From assembly GCA_023128965.1 (NCBI GenBank), contig JAGMCY010000145.1, positions 1-7,245 on the forward strand: a DNA stretch of 7,245 nucleotides. The letters run 5' to 3'. Every line of letters begins with the position of its first letter. Position 1 is the first letter of the stretch. Positions 5,638-7,245 of the stretch are shown one piece after another. The position numbers and the translations under genes are program-made. The notes beneath the pieces are model-generated. The model saw nothing but the letters and a program-made list of their open reading frames with translations. It was not told the DNA's origin and searched no databases. This stretch comes from Candidatus Aenigmatarchaeota archaeon (GTDB taxonomy: Archaea; Aenigmatarchaeota; Aenigmatarchaeia; QMZP01; QMZT01).

Positions 5638-7023
5638 CTATTTCTCCTTCTTCTTCGGAAGGTATTTCTTTATGATCTCGAGGGAAATTCGCTTCAGTTC
5701 CCTCTCGGGCAGGATGCTCAGCAAATCCCATCCGATTTTGAGCGTGTTCTCAATTGTCCTGTCATCGTCCTTTCTCTGATTGGTGAACTCGCTTTCAAAC
5801 CTCTCCGCGAACTTAAGGAACATCTTGTCCCTGTCCGTCAACGCTTCCTCTCCAACAACAGCGACCAAATCCCTCAGGTCCCGGCCCTCCGCGTAACCGG
5901 CGTAAAGCTGGTTTGATACCCCTGCATGGTCTTCTCGCGTTTTCCCCTTCCCTATGCCCTCCTGCATGAGCCTCGAGAGTGAGGGGAGGACGTCAATAGG
6001 GGGGTATATCCCCTTCCTGTGAAGCTCCCTGCTCAAAACTATCTGACCTTCAGTGATGTATCCTGTCAGGTCCGGGATAGGGTGTGTGATATCATCGCTG
6101 GGCATGGTAAGTATGGGGATTTGCGTGATGCTTCCTTTCTTTCCTGTTATCCTCCCGGCCCTCTCGTAATTCATGGCGAGGTCGGTGTACATGTAACCCG
6201 GATAGCCTCTTCTCCCCGGAACCTCCTCTCTAGCAGCCGAAATCTCACGAAGCGCCTCGCAGTAGTTTGTCATGTCCGTGAGGATCACGAGCACGTGCAT
6301 TCCGTGTTCAAAAGCGAGGAATTCAGCTGTTGTTAAAGCTATTCTTGGCGTGATTATCCTTTCGATCGTCGGGTCGTCCGCGAGGTTGAGGAATGTTACT
6401 ATCCTTTCCAGAGCTCCCGTACGTTCGAAATCTTTCCTGAAGAAATTCGCCTCCTCCGAGGTTATGCCCATTGCTGCGAATATGACGGCGAACTCCTCTT
6501 TGGAACCGGGAACCTTTGCCTGTCTTGCGATCTGCGCCGCCAGATCGTTGTGCGGCAGGCCAGCGCCTGAGAATATGGGAAGCTTCTGCCCCCTGGCAAG
6601 GGTGTTCATCCCGTCTATAGATGAGACCCCTGTCTGGATGAAATCCCTCGGGTATATCCTGCTTGTCGGGTTTATCGGGTATCCGTTTATGTCGAGTCTC
6701 GCCTCGGGAACTATCTCCTTCTTTCCGTCCCGTGGTCTTCCTGCTCCGTCAAAAATCCTCCCGAGCATCCCCACCCCAACGGGTATCTTCATTGTGTCTC
6801 CAAGGAACTTCGCCTTCGTTATCTTCGTATCAAGTCCTGAGGTCCCCTCAAAGACCTGAACCACTGCCTTATCCTCCATCGCGTCAAGGACTTGTCCGTG
6901 CTTTCTTTCGCCTCCTTCCATCTCTATTTCAACGACCTCTCCATACTTCACATTCTTTACGCCTTCCACAATCATCAGAGGCCCTGTAACCTCAATCACG
7001 CTCGTATATTCTCTCACAACCAT
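5638..7023 (-). CDS. atpB: A/V-type ATP synthase subunit B (non-catalytic)
   Basis: Nucleotide-binding but non-catalytic subunit that alternates with AtpA in the A3B3 head of the A1Ao ATP synthase. The 461 residues match the family. The N-terminal beta barrel (about 1-75) includes GPLMIVEGV (14-22) and VVQVFEGTSGLD (54-65). The central domain has a degenerate P-loop, SGAGLPHN (152-159), instead of GxxxxGKT, which separates B from A. AAREEVPGRRGYPGYMYTDLA (263-283) and PSLSRLM (347-353, with the conserved R351) are diagnostic. I chose the ATG at 7023 because GGTGAT lies 4 nt upstream as a Shine-Dalgarno site. A GTG at 7032 and an ATG at 7029, overlapping the atpA stop, are in frame and would add 3 or 2 residues, but the GGTGAT would then overlap the start itself. 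The Lys-rich end carries the atpD Shine-Dalgarno site. Confidence 0.97.
   Translation of the reverse strand: MVVREYTSVIEVTGPLMIVEGVKNVKYGEVVEIEMEGGERKHGQVLDAMEDKAVVQVFEGTSGLDTKITKAKFLGDTMKIPVGVGMLGRIFDGAGRPRDGKKEIVPEARLDINGYPINPTSRIYPRDFIQTGVSSIDGMNTLARGQKLPIFSGAGLPHNDLAAQIARQAKVPGSKEEFAVIFAAMGITSEEANFFRKDFERTGALERIVTFLNLADDPTIERIITPRIALTTAEFLAFEHGMHVLVILTDMTNYCEALREISAAREEVPGRRGYPGYMYTDLAMNYERAGRITGKKGSITQIPILTMPSDDITHPIPDLTGYITEGQIVLSRELHRKGIYPPIDVLPSLSRLMQEGIGKGKTREDHAGVSNQLYAGYAEGRDLRDLVAVVGEEALTDRDKMFLKFAERFESEFTNQRKDDDRTIENTLKIGWDLLSILPERELKRISLEIIKKYLPKKKEK
5644..5649 (-). promoter_or_regulatory. Shine-Dalgarno site for atpD inside the atpB 3' end
   Basis: The minus strand reads AAGGAG, within the Lys-rich last codons of atpB, with 7 nt to the atpD ATG. 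It fixes the atpD start and implies coupled translation. Confidence 0.75.
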
Positions 7024-7027
7024 AGTC

Positions 7028-7033
7028 ATCACC
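7028..7033 (-). promoter_or_regulatory. Shine-Dalgarno site for atpB spanning the atpA stop
   Basis: The minus strand reads GGTGAT, complementary to AUCACC of the 16S rRNA 3' end, with 4 nt to the ATG at 7023. It contains the atpA TGA stop. It favours 7023 over the GTG at 7032 and ATG at 7029 as the atpB start. Confidence 0.6.
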
Positions 7034-7245
7034 CTAATTTCTCCTTCAAATCCTTTGTTATATCATCAATCCTTTTCTCGAAGTCTTTGCCTTTAAGTTC
7101 CTTCATCCTCGCTATCTTGTCTATGACATCGAGTTTCGTTATCTCGTTCAGGTCAATGCCTTTTTCCAGAGACAACCCCGCTTTTTCATAAAATTTAAGG
7201 ATAGCTTTCAGCATTTCGTATTGCTTCTTCAAATCACAGAACGTA
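7029..7245 (-). CDS. atpA: A/V-type ATP synthase subunit A (catalytic), C-terminal end (5' partial)
   Basis: Catalytic subunit of the A1Ao ATP synthase. Only about the last 71 of an expected 580-600 residues are in the window; the Walker A and DELSD-type parts lie off the right edge. The visible part starts TFCDLKKQYEMLKAILKFYE, matching the conserved KQY-ML helix of the AtpA C-terminal bundle. It continues through a helical, charged tail (GIDLNEI, DKIARMKEL) to KEKLG. The frame is open to the window end. A TTG near 7232 lies in the middle of this helix and is not a real start. The assignment also rests on position, since A-B-D is the usual archaeal order. The stop overlaps or abuts the atpB start region. 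Confidence 0.93.
   Translation of the reverse strand, partial: TFCDLKKQYEMLKAILKFYEKAGLSLEKGIDLNEITKLDVIDKIARMKELKGKDFEKRIDDITKDLKEKLG

Noticed and set aside
5638..7023. Lost P-loop in AtpB as a sign of decay
   Set aside because: A degenerate P-loop is normal for the non-catalytic B subunit, and the other signatures are intact.
7029..7232. A separate 67-residue protein starting with TTG next to atpB
   Set aside because: The frame continues upstream (TFCD) into the window edge and matches the AtpA C-terminal helix, so it is the tail of atpA.

Overview
The window is archaeal chromosomal DNA. It carries a TATA-binding protein, the archaea-specific GatD subunit of the Glu-tRNA(Gln) amidotransferase, an A-type (V-like) ATP synthase A-B-D cluster, and a ribose-1,5-bisphosphate isomerase of the archaeal AMP-salvage type. 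Two genes have TATA-like boxes about 25 nt before the ATG, as expected for leaderless archaeal transcripts. I cannot place the lineage from sequence alone. A DPANN or euryarchaeal-like genome with short intergenic gaps would fit.

Layout, left to right. (1) Bases 3-335, plus strand: the C-terminal half of TBP, running off the left edge. It is followed after 16 nt by the R15P isomerase (352-1263). (2) The isomerase ends tail-to-tail, 1 nt from a small retropepsin-like protease gene on the minus strand (1265-1627). (3) A 108-nt divergent intergenic region (1628-1735) holds a clear TATA box for the plus-strand Hef/FANCM-type SF2 helicase (1736-3271). (4) A 51-nt gap with its own TATA-like box leads to gatD (3323-4699). 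(5) gatD converges, with 9 nt between stops, on a minus-strand cluster read from the right edge: atpA (partial) - atpB - atpD - a 97-residue uncharacterised gene. These four are packed with 1-nt overlaps or 1-4 nt gaps and use Shine-Dalgarno sites lying inside the preceding gene.

Functionally this is mostly housekeeping: transcription initiation (TBP), nucleotide carbon salvage (R15P isomerase), replication-fork repair (helicase), Gln-tRNA synthesis (GatD, needing GatE encoded elsewhere) and energy conservation (A1Ao ATPase). The less ordinary points are the nuclease-less helicase ending in a PCNA-binding-like motif, the stand-alone DTGA protease, and the small basic protein at the end of the ATPase cluster. 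I see no CRISPR array, tRNA, rRNA, insertion sequence, phage gene or defence locus. I found no evidence of a new multi-gene system, and no gene-free stretch exceeds 300 bases.
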